64,000 bases of DNA from Brucella gallinifaecis (GCF_006476605.1 NZ_ML636811.1:1-64000); one strand, 5' to 3'. Counted from the stretch's first letter, positions 17,450 through 27,126 are shown. Numbers and translations are program-made. The notes: generated by a model not told the origin, from the letters alone.

Positions 17450-20368
17450 ATGGCTTCGGGTATTTCACGTCGGAATTTTATCAAGCTTGGCACCTTTGCA
17501 GGCATCACGGTAATGCTTGGACGCGTTCCGACCGCAGAGGCTTTGGAAGTACATTCAGGTCCAACATCCACCGATTGGATCAGCAAAGACGGAAAAGCAC
17601 GCTTTCGCTGGGATGGCGTTCGAAAAGTAAGCGGACAAAAGAACTTCGCACGAGATTATCGTGCTCGCGATATTCCGGGTTGGCCAAAGCAACAAAGCAA
17701 TGCTTTCATGATTAAGGCGACAAGAGCAGACCGGACTTTTGAAGGTGTGGATTTGTCGGTATTGGGTACAGATCTCCAACCTGACAAATTGTTGTTACAG
17801 GAAGACTTGAGCCGCGACGGGCTGAACATTCCGCAAGACACCAATATGGGCAAAGGTTTCTACGGCTATAATATTCTTGTGCCCAAAGGTGAAACTCCTC
17901 CCATTCTTGGACACCCTGTTGCGATCCTGATTTACAAGGATTTTGATCGGTTTGATGCCGCAAAACGCCGTCTGCGTTTTGAAGATAATGTCGTTATCTA
18001 TGGCAAAGAAACTGGCCCCAAGCCTCCTGCAAATTATGGCGCTGCGCGTTATGTGCGTATCGGCGGTGAAACACCCTATGATCCATCGGTGTTTTCGCCC
18101 TATCAGGATGCTGGCATTAAAGGTGGATTTGACGGCAATACCCCTGTCTGGCCCCCCTATGCGCCTGATAAGGCAATAGCTCTTCCGCCAATCATCCGCA
18201 AGGATCGTGGCGGTGGCTTTATTGAAGCCTTGCATCGGGCCGAAGAAAAGCCTGATACCCAAGGCATAGCAATGGACTATGCGAAGAGCATTTCTGACGA
18301 GGTTGAAGCCGCGCGCAACAACCCGGACAAAATCGTGCTTGAGCGTCACGGCTTTTCTCAATCCATCGATCCATGTGCACTAGAACCAGACAATTGCAAT
18401 GCCTGGTATGATGCATCGACAAAAACCATGCATGTCATGACGGCGACACAATCGCCGACAGGTATTGTCAATGCAGTGGCAATGCTTGCCAAAAACAACA
18501 AGCTGTTTCCGGTTGAAAATATCGTTCTGCTAACAGGGTCGACAGTTGGTTATGGATCAAAAGACTATTCGGTCTTTCCGTTCTACGCGATGGCAGCATG
18601 TTTTTATGGCGAAGGCCTTGCCGTGCGCATGGCTAATGATCGCTATGAACAATTCCAGATGGGTATGAAACGCCATTCCGTTGAAATGGATGTATCGATT
18701 ACGGCTGACCGCAAGACTGGAAAATTTGAAATTCTCAAAGGATTTTATAACTGTAACGGCGGCGGACGAGAAAATCTGTCCGTTGCGGTTTCGCATGTGG
18801 CAGCACGCGGTGCGCAATCGATCTATTATTTTCCAAAGTCTGATTTGACAGCTCTCGCCATGGCAACCCCTGCTGTTGAAGCGGGTTCGATGCGTGGTTT
18901 TGGTTCGCTGCAATCCATGGCTATCACCGAACTGATTGTCGATGAGCTGGCCAATGAGTTGAAAATTGATCCTATTGAGCTACGCCGCCGCAACGCCATT
19001 CTGGAAGGCTATCCGAATACGCAAGGCGGTATTATTGCGGGCGATCCACGCAATGTTGAAATGCTCGACCTCGCAGAAAAACACCCAATCTGGCAAAACC
19101 GTGAAACAGCCAAAGCTGAATTTGAAGCGGCCAATCCCGGCAAACTTTACGGTGTTGGTTTCTCACAGGTTCAACAGGTTTATGGTTCAAGTGGTGTTCC
19201 CACAGCCTTGGTTCTGGAATTTGATGCCAATGGCAAGCTGACTATGCGCCATTGCGTGCAGGAGATTGGCACTGGTGGCACAACAGCACAACAGGTCATG
19301 ATCTGGCAGGCACTCGGCAAAGCGCCTGATGTCGTGGATTTCGGCGTCACGGAATTTGAGCAACTGCCCCTTCACACAAGCTATGCCGACCAGAAGAAGC
19401 AGGATGAGCTGTCAAAAACCGATCCTTATTGGACGCCAGCGCTGATACCGGACATGAGTTCGTCGAGCGGTGTTTATTATATCGGTTTCGGCACGCGACA
19501 GGCTGGCCGTTTTTTGCTGGAAAACAGCCTGTGGCCAGCAGCCAAAGCATTATGGAGCGAGGGTGTTGGTGGCGGAGCCATTGCAAGCCTGAATGTCGAA
19601 CTCTCCGATATTCGTGTCGGGTCTGATGGCATTGGCGGTGGCGGCATGACGCCGATCCCGTTTGAACGCCTTGCGAATAAAGCCCATGAAATGGGATTGA
19701 TTACTGGCGTTGCCGTTCATGCCTATAGCAGCTGGCAATGGTCGCGTGCGGAGTTTGATATTCCAACTGTCGGCGAGCGAAATCTGCCGCTTGATGCGAT
19801 TGCCGTCAAATATGGGGATGGCGCTTCTGATGAGCTGAAAAGCCGCATGACCACGGCAGGCTATGATTTCATCAAACGTAAGATTGCTTATTATCCACCG
19901 ACAAAACGCGGTGGCGCGGATCCCACTACCGTTACGCCGGCTGCATGTCTTGTCGAATTGAATGTGAATACATTCACGGGGCATGTTCAGATTATGCGTC
20001 ATCACATGATTATGGCACCGGGCACGGTGGTCGTACCGCAGCTTGTTTCCGGCCAGATACAAGGTGGCACCGCAATGGGCATCGGTCATGCGCTGATGGA
20101 AGAAATGCCACTTTATGAAGATGGACCTGGCAATGGCACATGGAACTTCAACCGTTATACGCTGCCGCGCGCCAAAGATGTCGCGGTTTGGAATCAGACA
20201 ACCGATTATCTGCCACCACTTTCAGAAACATCACCACCAAAAGGTATGGCGGAACTGGGGATGATCCCGATCCTGCCGGCAACCAGTAATGCGATTACAC
20301 ACGCTACTGGAAAACGTTTCTATGAATTTCCGATCACCCCGGAAAAAATAAAAAGGGCCTTATCATGA
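17450..20368 (+). CDS. Periplasmic molybdenum hydroxylase, large (molybdopterin-binding) subunit 1
   Basis: 972 residues of the xanthine dehydrogenase family. A Tat signal (ISRRNFIKLG, then hydrophobic, then AEALE) sends it folded to the periplasm. Motifs include GTTVGYGSKD-like (STVGYGSKD), YNCNGGGRENLS, MRGFGSLQ, EIGTGGTTAQQV and a C-terminal PKGMAE whose Glu935 sits where the catalytic Glu of GVGE is found. With a 2Fe-2S subunit and a cytochrome c it resembles membrane-linked aldehyde dehydrogenases and isoquinoline or nicotinate oxidoreductases. The next gene overlaps by four bases. Substrate unknown; an aldehyde or N-heterocycle is likely. Confidence 0.85.
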   Translation: MASGISRRNFIKLGTFAGITVMLGRVPTAEALEVHSGPTSTDWISKDGKARFRWDGVRKVSGQKNFARDYRARDIPGWPKQQSNAFMIKATRADRTFEGVDLSVLGTDLQPDKLLLQEDLSRDGLNIPQDTNMGKGFYGYNILVPKGETPPILGHPVAILIYKDFDRFDAAKRRLRFEDNVVIYGKETGPKPPANYGAARYVRIGGETPYDPSVFSPYQDAGIKGGFDGNTPVWPPYAPDKAIALPPIIRKDRGGGFIEALHRAEEKPDTQGIAMDYAKSISDEVEAARNNPDKIVLERHGFSQSIDPCALEPDNCNAWYDASTKTMHVMTATQSPTGIVNAVAMLAKNNKLFPVENIVLLTGSTVGYGSKDYSVFPFYAMAACFYGEGLAVRMANDRYEQFQMGMKRHSVEMDVSITADRKTGKFEILKGFYNCNGGGRENLSVAVSHVAARGAQSIYYFPKSDLTALAMATPAVEAGSMRGFGSLQSMAITELIVDELANELKIDPIELRRRNAILEGYPNTQGGIIAGDPRNVEMLDLAEKHPIWQNRETAKAEFEAANPGKLYGVGFSQVQQVYGSSGVPTALVLEFDANGKLTMRHCVQEIGTGGTTAQQVMIWQALGKAPDVVDFGVTEFEQLPLHTSYADQKKQDELSKTDPYWTPALIPDMSSSSGVYYIGFGTRQAGRFLLENSLWPAAKALWSEGVGGGAIASLNVELSDIRVGSDGIGGGGMTPIPFERLANKAHEMGLITGVAVHAYSSWQWSRAEFDIPTVGERNLPLDAIAVKYGDGASDELKSRMTTAGYDFIKRKIAYYPPTKRGGADPTTVTPAACLVELNVNTFTGHVQIMRHHMIMAPGTVVVPQLVSGQIQGGTAMGIGHALMEEMPLYEDGPGNGTWNFNRYTLPRAKDVAVWNQTTDYLPPLSETSPPKGMAELGMIPILPATSNAITHATGKRFYEFPITPEKIKRALS

Positions 20369-20910
20369 GCATCGAAAAACGCCCACTTTCCCTGACCATA
20401 AATGGCAAGGCAATCGGTCCAGTCGACGTTCCGGTTGGAATGCCGATGATTGATTTTCTTCATGAATATCTTAATCTAACGGGCACACATTTTGGCTGCG
20501 GACAGGGTATCTGTCATGCCTGCACGATTGTCGAAGTGCAAAAAGACGGCACGCGAACTGAAAGCCGGACATGCATCTATGATGCCCATTTCTTCAACGG
20601 AAAATCAATTATTACAATCGAAGGTCAGGCTGAAACCGATGCCGATGGTAAAGTCATCCAACTGACACCGATCCAGCAGGCTTTCATCGATAATTTCTCG
20701 TTCCAGTGTGGCTATTGCACACCGGGATTTGTTGCAGGAGCGACGGTTTTTATCGATCAGCTCAAGCGTCAGCCCGTCAAGCGTGCAGAGCTTGAAACTG
20801 CCATTGAAGAAGCACTCGATGTCCATATTTGCCGCTGCACAGGCTATGTGCGCTATTACGAAGCTATTCGCGATGTGGCACTTGCCACACCCGGCTGCGT
20901 CATCGGATAG
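20365..20910 (+). CDS. 2Fe-2S subunit of the molybdenum hydroxylase
   Basis: 181 residues, the usual size of the small subunit. The plant-type 2Fe-2S cluster uses Cys of GCGQGICHACT (about residues 45-55) and C72-region (RTCIYD). The second, helical-bundle cluster uses CGYCTPG (about 115) and ICRCTGYVRY (about 152). It passes electrons from the molybdenum site to the cytochrome c. Its start overlaps the large-subunit stop. It has no signal peptide, consistent with Tat export as a passenger of the large subunit. It is the only small subunit for two large subunits. Confidence 0.92.
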   Translation: MSIEKRPLSLTINGKAIGPVDVPVGMPMIDFLHEYLNLTGTHFGCGQGICHACTIVEVQKDGTRTESRTCIYDAHFFNGKSIITIEGQAETDADGKVIQLTPIQQAFIDNFSFQCGYCTPGFVAGATVFIDQLKRQPVKRAELETAIEEALDVHICRCTGYVRYYEAIRDVALATPGCVIG

Positions 20911-20921
20911 GGGGAACAGCG

Positions 20922-22229
20922 ATGAAAAGCCATAGATTGCGAAACTCGATCTTAGCCATCATCGTGCTGGGAGCATTGATTGCGCTACCCATCCTGTTTG
21001 GTCTTTTTCGTGAAAACAGTGTAGCACCGCAAGCCCAGCAGGCTTTATCACCTGAACAAATGCAGAGCCTTATTCCGCGTGGACGCGAGCTTGCACTGGC
21101 TGGGGATTGTTTCGGTTGCCATTCTCTGCCGGAAGGCCCTATGGCTGCCGGTGGCGTACCGATTGCAACCCCTTTTGGTACGGTATACTCGACGAATATT
21201 ACACCGGATAAGCAATACGGTATCGGCAATTATTCGCGTGCTGATTTTCATCGTGCACTGCGGGATGGGATTGCTGCTGGCAAAGGCAATCTTTATCCGG
21301 CCATGCCCTATGTCTACACACATATCACCACGCCCGATGATCTGGACGCTCTTTATGCCTATATGATGAGCATCCCCCCTATTCCGGTTGCCAACAAGAA
21401 TAATACTGGAGTGTTCATGCTGCCAGTGCGACCATTCATGAATTTCTGGACAATGCTGAATTTCCCCAACAGAGAGGTTCCGCATAATGAGTTGCGCTCC
21501 GCCGAATGGAACCGTGGCGCCTATCTCGTTGAAGGTCTTGCTCACTGCGGCGCATGTCATTCACCGCGCAATATTATGATGGGTGTTGATTTTTTCCGCT
21601 CGCTACAAGGTGGCGAAGTGGATGGAATGGCCATTCCTAATATTACTCCGGCAGCCCTCACCAAGCACGGTTTTGATGTGGAAACATTGAGCCAGTACCT
21701 TTCAACAGGCATTGCACCTCAAGGTACATCCTTTGCTGGTATGAATACGGTGACGCATTTCTCAACCAGCGTCATGGAACCGGAAGACGTGAAAGCGGTC
21801 GCAACCTATCTGTTGACAGATGAAGACGGCAATATTGCGCGGGCAGCACCGCCGCCAGCACCCATGCCTGAAGCACACAATCCGCAACCAGGAAGTACCA
21901 TGGATACAGGCCGTCTGGCCTATATTTCTGCCTGTTCAGGGTGTCATGGTGTAAATGGTGAAGGCATCCCGAATGTAGCACCTGCTATGAAGGGCAATGC
22001 CACGCTTGCAATGGATAATCCGCAAACCTTGATCAAGGTTGTGCTCAACGGTATTCCGACACAGACATTTACCAATGGCCAGCGCATGTATGCGATGCCA
22101 CCATTTGCACATGTCATTGAGGACCCTGAAATCGCAGCGCTCATCAGCTGGATCAGAGCGGAATGGGGCGGACAGACAACAGCTATTACAACCGAGCAGG
22201 TCAGCGCTCAGGAAAGCGCCGTTGATTGA
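20922..22229 (+). CDS. Membrane-anchored triheme cytochrome c subunit
   Basis: 435 residues from the ATG at 20922, 10 bases after a GGGGGAA site; the longer frame overlaps the small subunit. One N-terminal anchor helix (SILAIIVLGALIALPILFG) precedes three CXXCH haem sites: CFGCH, CGACH and CSGCH, spaced about 150 residues apart. It resembles the cytochrome subunits of acetic-acid-bacterial alcohol and aldehyde dehydrogenases, which give electrons to ubiquinone. Cytochrome bd encoded just upstream could then reoxidise the quinol; this link is inferred from position. Confidence 0.9.
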   Translation: MKSHRLRNSILAIIVLGALIALPILFGLFRENSVAPQAQQALSPEQMQSLIPRGRELALAGDCFGCHSLPEGPMAAGGVPIATPFGTVYSTNITPDKQYGIGNYSRADFHRALRDGIAAGKGNLYPAMPYVYTHITTPDDLDALYAYMMSIPPIPVANKNNTGVFMLPVRPFMNFWTMLNFPNREVPHNELRSAEWNRGAYLVEGLAHCGACHSPRNIMMGVDFFRSLQGGEVDGMAIPNITPAALTKHGFDVETLSQYLSTGIAPQGTSFAGMNTVTHFSTSVMEPEDVKAVATYLLTDEDGNIARAAPPPAPMPEAHNPQPGSTMDTGRLAYISACSGCHGVNGEGIPNVAPAMKGNATLAMDNPQTLIKVVLNGIPTQTFTNGQRMYAMPPFAHVIEDPEIAALISWIRAEWGGQTTAITTEQVSAQESAVD

Positions 22230-22236
22230 AAGTAAT

Positions 22237-22266
22237 AAGCCGGACCAAGGTAACTTGGTCCGGCTT
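22237..22266. terminator. Perfect hairpin with a GTAA loop between cytochrome and second large subunit
   Basis: AAGCCGGACCAAG (22237-22249) pairs with CTTGGTCCGGCTT (22254-22266) around GTAA, a GNRA-type tetraloop. No clear T-run follows on the plus strand, so it may be a weak terminator, a processing site or a stability element separating the two parts of the cluster. Confidence 0.55.
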
Positions 22267-22336
22267 CATAATTTGAATGATGAATGAGCGCGTATTTTTA
22301 TTTCAGTCATAATTGGATCAACCCCCGGGGGGAATG

Positions 22337-25273
22337 ATGAGTTCAAATATTTCACGTCGCAATTTCATGAAGCTGGGAACAATTGCCGGTATTACTGTCA
22401 TGCTTGGAAAGCTGCCTTCAGCTCGAGCATTGGAAGTTCACTCAGGGCCAAGCTCATCAGACTGGATGGGTGCCGATGGTCATGCTCGTTTCAGATGGGA
22501 TGCCATTCGTAAAGTCACCGGCGAAAAGACTTTTTCCCGAGATTATCGTGCACGTGATCTCGAAGGTTGGCCAAAAGAACAGGCACATGCGTTTTTTATC
22601 AAGGCGACCGATGCAAAACGGTCATTTGAGGGCGTTGATCTTGGCATTTTAGGCCCTGATCTTCAGCCGGACCGTCTGGTTCTGCATGAAGATTTTGCAG
22701 CAGACGGCATATCCGCACCTCAGCCCGAAGGACTGGCTGACGAGTTTTACGGTAAAAACATTCTATTGCCGAAAGGACAGACAGCACCCTTGCTGGGCCA
22801 ACCGGTCGCATTGCTCGTCTATCATGATTTTGACCGCTTTGAAGCCGCGAAGCGTCTTTTGCGTTTTGAAACCAAAGTTGTGAAATATGGAACTGAAACC
22901 GGACTGAAACCACCAGCCAATTATGGTGCGGCGCGCTATGTGCGTATCGGAGGCGACATGCCATCCGCGTCATCGGTTTACTCACCGATACAGGATGCCG
23001 TTATATTTGGCGGCTTTGATGGCGATACCCCCACATGGCCCTCAGATAGCTCGACTGGTGTTTTTGTTCCGGCATCCGTGTTGACCAAGCACCGCGGCGG
23101 CGGCGGGGTACGTGATCCACTAGAGGTCGCACGCGAAACTTATGAGCCGATGCGACGCGGTATGAACGCAGCTGATGAGATCGAAAAAGCCATTGAAGAC
23201 GCAGGCAAGGACAACAGCAAGTTTGTTCTGAGGCGGCAGGGCTTTTCACAATCCATCGATCCAAGTGCCATGGAGCCGGATAACGGCAATGCATGGTATG
23301 ATGAAAAGTCAAAAACGCTGCATCTGATTGTTGCCGCTCAGTCACCTTACGAAGTTGCACGTGTTGCAGCAGTTATGGTCAAGGACAATAAACGTTTCCC
23401 CGTTGAAACGATCAAACTCTTGACCGGAACAACCGTTGGTTATGGATCAAAAGATCACTCGATCTATCCATTTTATGCGATTGCGGCCTGTTTTTATGGG
23501 GGCGGATTGCCAGTGCGTCTGGCAAATGACCGCTATGAACAGTTCCAGCTTGGATTGAAGCGGCACTCCATTGAGATGGATGTCTGTATCGTTGCCGATC
23601 GCAAAACCGGCAAATTCGAGATCATGAAAGGTTTTTATAATTGTAATGGCGGCGGACGAGCCAATTTCTCATTCTCGGTGGCGCAGGTTGCGGCAACGGC
23701 TGCACAGTCAATCTACTATTTCCCGAAGTCGGATCTGACATCCATCGCCCTTGCAACATCCGCCGTGGAAGCGGGTTCAATGCGTGGCTATGGCACCATT
23801 CAGGTGATGAGTATTACAGAACTGATGGTCGATGAAATCGCAACCGAGCTAGGTATTGATCCGATTGAACTTCGTCTTCGCAATGCCATGCGTGCCGGTG
23901 ATGAAAATACGCAAGGTGCGCAACCTTTAGGCGATTTGCGCAATGTCGAAATGCTCGAACGGGTGGCGAAAAATCCAATATGGCTCAACCGTGAAAAAGC
24001 AAAATCCGACTATGATAAAGTCAATCCAGGGCGTGCCTATGGTGTTGGCGTTGCACAGGTTCAAAAAGATTATGGATCCGGGGCTGATACCTCTGCACTC
24101 GCGCTTGAATTTGACGCAAATGGCAAACTGACCATGCGCCATTGCGTGCAGGAAATCGGTACCGGAGCGACAACTGCACAGCAGGTAATGGTACGAAACC
24201 TGTTGGGAAAAGTGCCGGATGTCGTTGAATTCGGAGTGACTGATTTCCCTGAATTACCAATGGTCAGCAACTGGTCTCCTTACACCACCACGCAAGAACA
24301 GCAGGACGAGCTACAAAAAGACCCATATTGGGTGCCCAACACACTCCCGCCAATGAGTGCATCCAACAGCGCTTATTTTCTCGGCTTCGGAACACAACAA
24401 GCCGCACGTTTTCTTTTTGAAAATACCCTTTGGCCCGCTGCGAAAGCGATCTGGAGTGAAGGCGCATCCGGTGGGCAAATTGCCAGCGGTGTTGTCACAT
24501 TGAGCGATCTGCGTGTTGTGGCAGGTGGTATTGGTGGAGGCGGAATGGAAACGCTTTCCTTTGAGCGCCTCGCACGCAAAGCCCATAAAATGGGGTTAGT
24601 CACGGGAGTTTCCATCCATTGTTTCAGTCGCTGGGAATGGGCAACAGCTAAATTCGATATACCCGGTATTGGTCTGCGCGAACTGCCCATTGATCTTTTA
24701 GCCCTTCGTTATGGTGATGGCGCCCCGGCGGAACTGAAAAACCGCATGACAACGGCTGGATATGATTTCATCAAACGTGAGAGCGTGAATTTCCCACCCG
24801 TTCAACGCAACAATGCCGGTGTCACAACCTATACGCCAGCGGCCTGTATCGTCGAACTCAATGTAAATACATTCACCGGCGAAGTTGAAATCATGAAGCA
24901 CCACAGTATTCTTGACCCGGGGAATATTATTGTTCCCGAACTGGTTTCCGGGCAGCAACAGGGCGGTCTGGCCATGGGAATTGGCCATGCCCTGATGGAA
25001 GAGCTACCGCTTTATGAAGACGGACCGGGAAATGGCACCTGGAATTTCAACCGTTATACACTCCCACGCAGCAAGGACGTCGCAGTCTGGACTCAAACTG
25101 CTGAATATCTCGACCCTTTGTCGCAGACTTCTCCGCCCAAAGGCTTGGCTGAAGTAGTGATGATTCCGATTGTTGCAGCGACTGGCAATGCCATTACGCA
25201 TGCAATCGGTAAACGCTTTTATCGTCTTCCTGTGACGCCCGATAAGATCAAGCAGGCTCTGGAACAGGAATGA
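22337..25273 (+). CDS. Periplasmic molybdenum hydroxylase, large subunit 2 (paralogue)
   Basis: 978 residues from the ATG at 22337; an ATG at 22334 is also possible, both after GGGGGGAA. It is colinear with the protein at 17450 along its whole length, including the Tat signal (ISRRNFMKLG), TTVGYGSKD, YNCNGGGRANFS, EIGTGATTAQQV and a C-terminal PKGLAE with the catalytic-type Glu (about 939). The two have diverged enough to be old duplicates, with differences in the loops around residues 230-280 and 620-640. It has no small subunit of its own, so it may share the one at 20365 and give a second substrate range. Confidence 0.85.
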   Translation: MSSNISRRNFMKLGTIAGITVMLGKLPSARALEVHSGPSSSDWMGADGHARFRWDAIRKVTGEKTFSRDYRARDLEGWPKEQAHAFFIKATDAKRSFEGVDLGILGPDLQPDRLVLHEDFAADGISAPQPEGLADEFYGKNILLPKGQTAPLLGQPVALLVYHDFDRFEAAKRLLRFETKVVKYGTETGLKPPANYGAARYVRIGGDMPSASSVYSPIQDAVIFGGFDGDTPTWPSDSSTGVFVPASVLTKHRGGGGVRDPLEVARETYEPMRRGMNAADEIEKAIEDAGKDNSKFVLRRQGFSQSIDPSAMEPDNGNAWYDEKSKTLHLIVAAQSPYEVARVAAVMVKDNKRFPVETIKLLTGTTVGYGSKDHSIYPFYAIAACFYGGGLPVRLANDRYEQFQLGLKRHSIEMDVCIVADRKTGKFEIMKGFYNCNGGGRANFSFSVAQVAATAAQSIYYFPKSDLTSIALATSAVEAGSMRGYGTIQVMSITELMVDEIATELGIDPIELRLRNAMRAGDENTQGAQPLGDLRNVEMLERVAKNPIWLNREKAKSDYDKVNPGRAYGVGVAQVQKDYGSGADTSALALEFDANGKLTMRHCVQEIGTGATTAQQVMVRNLLGKVPDVVEFGVTDFPELPMVSNWSPYTTTQEQQDELQKDPYWVPNTLPPMSASNSAYFLGFGTQQAARFLFENTLWPAAKAIWSEGASGGQIASGVVTLSDLRVVAGGIGGGGMETLSFERLARKAHKMGLVTGVSIHCFSRWEWATAKFDIPGIGLRELPIDLLALRYGDGAPAELKNRMTTAGYDFIKRESVNFPPVQRNNAGVTTYTPAACIVELNVNTFTGEVEIMKHHSILDPGNIIVPELVSGQQQGGLAMGIGHALMEELPLYEDGPGNGTWNFNRYTLPRSKDVAVWTQTAEYLDPLSQTSPPKGLAEVVMIPIVAATGNAITHAIGKRFYRLPVTPDKIKQALEQE

Positions 25274-25306
25274 TGATGCGCATGACTCAAATCAACGGTA
25301 CAGTTC

Positions 25307-26284
25307 ATGAAACGATCTGAGACAATTGACCCGGCACAAACGCAATACCCGGTATGTACTGCGACAATCAATGAGAATGATTTTCCTTTCATGCCGGCCA
25401 TATCAACAGAAACATGTGCTCTAGCCATTATTGTTGCGGTTGAAGGCCCGTCCTATCGTCGCTGTGGTGCCGCTATGGTCATTGATGCAGCAGGCCGGAG
25501 TTGGGGTAATCTGTCCTCGGGATGCATCGATAAGAATGTCGCGCTAAATGCTCGTAAAGCCATGGAAACTGGCCAAACCATGCGCGTACGCTACGGTAAA
25601 GGCTCACCTTATTGGGATGTTCCGTTGCCTTGCGGCGGTGCACTTGACATTCAGATATTTCCATTTCCGGATAAAATACTGCTTAACTCCATTGCAACCA
25701 ATCTAAAGGCACGCAGACCCGCGATGCTGACCCTACAGGAAGATGGATTGCTGGCTCCTTATCCAACGGGAATGGGACTGCACCTGACTATCCTGCCTCA
25801 GATCAGAGTTCTGGTTTTTGGAACAGGGATGGAAACGATCTGCTTTGCAGAACTGGCGATGGCAGCAGGTTGCAAGGTGGAACTTTTTTCTCCTGACCCG
25901 GATGTGCTAACACGATTTTCGTGGGCCACGCCACTTGTCACCAATAACTGGCCTTCTAATGTTTTAATTGATGACCGTAGTGCAATTGTGACGTTCTTTC
26001 ATGATCATGATCATGATCGTGAGCCTGAAATTTTGAAAACGGCATTAGGCAGCCCGGCTTTTTTTATAGGAGCACAGGGTAGCCTGCGTGCACATACATC
26101 ACGCTGCGAGACTTTGCGTGCACACAGCTGTTCTGAAAATGATATTGAGCGGCTTACCTTTCCTCTGGGGCTAATTCCATCCACCCGCGATGCGCAAACA
26201 CTTGGCGTTTCAGTGCTGGCACATATTTTGGGAAACGTGGAAAAAATGACCGCGAAAAATCAAGAAACAACATCAGTACAATGA
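25307..26284 (+). CDS. XdhC/CoxI-family maturation protein
   Basis: 325 residues. The N-terminal XdhC domain (VAVEGPSYRRCGAAMVI, then NLSSGCIDKNV) and a C-terminal Rossmann-like domain (IRVLVFGTGMETI, FFIGAQGS, GLIPSTRD) are present. XdhC proteins bind and sulfurate the molybdenum cofactor and insert it into xanthine-dehydrogenase-type enzymes, so it fits the two large subunits upstream. It overlaps the next gene by four bases. A short HDHDHD run at about residue 228 is seen. Confidence 0.85.
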   Translation: MKRSETIDPAQTQYPVCTATINENDFPFMPAISTETCALAIIVAVEGPSYRRCGAAMVIDAAGRSWGNLSSGCIDKNVALNARKAMETGQTMRVRYGKGSPYWDVPLPCGGALDIQIFPFPDKILLNSIATNLKARRPAMLTLQEDGLLAPYPTGMGLHLTILPQIRVLVFGTGMETICFAELAMAAGCKVELFSPDPDVLTRFSWATPLVTNNWPSNVLIDDRSAIVTFFHDHDHDREPEILKTALGSPAFFIGAQGSLRAHTSRCETLRAHSCSENDIERLTFPLGLIPSTRDAQTLGVSVLAHILGNVEKMTAKNQETTSVQ

Positions 26285-26844
26285 GCGGAACTGCAAAAAT
26301 TGCTGTCATAGTTCTTGCTGCTGGCCAGTCACGTCGCTTCGGTGCACGTGATAAGCTACTATCGCATTATTCCGGTAAACCGCTGGCATCACATGTTGCG
26401 GCATCGCTTCAGGGCGTACCATTTGCATTCGGAGTTGTGGTAGCACGTAACCCTTCAGTAGCAGGCTTATTTACGAAAACTCGTTTACGCTCCCTGTTCC
26501 CTAAAAGCACGTCCACTCAAAGCCAGACATTAAAAGCCGGACTTCAGTATGTTAAAAAACGTGGAGCGAGCCACGCCTTACTGGTACTAGGCGATATGCC
26601 AAACATCACACACAAACATTTAAAAAAAATCATCACAAAAGCTGGTGTTCATCCAGTCATTTCATATGACCAAGTGTATTCACTGCCTCCAGCATTAATA
26701 CCACGGCAGCTATTCGGAAAGCTGCAAAATCTGCGCGGGGATATGGGAGCCGGAAAAATACTTATGAAGCACCCTTCCATTATCCGTATCAAGCTGGATC
26801 GCGATCAGGCAATGGATATTGATTATTCACTAAAAAACAAATGA
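26281..26844 (+). CDS. MocA-like molybdenum cofactor cytidylyltransferase
   Basis: 187 residues of the NTP-transferase family with the nucleotide signature VLAAGQSRRFG (about residues 11-21), a DKLL motif, and LVLGDMP. MocA links CMP to molybdopterin to form the dinucleotide form used by xanthine-dehydrogenase-family enzymes of bacteria. MobA, the GMP version, looks similar, but the context (XdhC and MCD-type hydroxylases) favours MocA. Last gene of the cluster, coupled to xdhC by ATGA overlap. Somewhat Lys-rich compared with neighbours. Confidence 0.8.
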   Translation: MSGTAKIAVIVLAAGQSRRFGARDKLLSHYSGKPLASHVAASLQGVPFAFGVVVARNPSVAGLFTKTRLRSLFPKSTSTQSQTLKAGLQYVKKRGASHALLVLGDMPNITHKHLKKIITKAGVHPVISYDQVYSLPPALIPRQLFGKLQNLRGDMGAGKILMKHPSIIRIKLDRDQAMDIDYSLKNK

Positions 26845-26895
26845 TCCATTACGAATTCTCTTCATTAGAGTGGTTATGTCGAAAAAATCAGGGGT

Positions 26896-27126
26896 TTAAG
26901 AGCGGCCATATCTATGGACGTAATTATCCGCGGGCTCCGCAAAAACCTTGAATGGCGCGCGGTCATCATTTGCTAATCGGTCTTTGCGGACCATGTCCCT
27001 CCATCCGATTCCATCGTCGAGATAAGCCGCGTCAGGGATTTTTAAGCGCAAATATATCGCGTTAAGGGGCAAAGCGGCTTTTATGATCATCGACAAAATG
27101 ATAATTTCAATGGATATGGCAATCAT
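26896..27126 (-). CDS. Small hypothetical protein
   Basis: 76 residues, with a hydrophobic start and then a charged part (LDDGIGWRDMVRKDRL). No family recognised. It lies alone in an 877-base gap together with a transposase remnant, so it may be a fragment of a larger lost gene. Confidence 0.25.
   Translation of the reverse strand: MIAISIEIIILSMIIKAALPLNAIYLRLKIPDAAYLDDGIGWRDMVRKDRLANDDRAPFKVFAEPADNYVHRYGRS

Noticed and set aside
26000-26025. Short tandem repeat in the xdhC gene
   Set aside because: The CATGAT repeats encode an in-frame HDHDHD stretch in a conserved enzyme domain and do not disrupt the frame.
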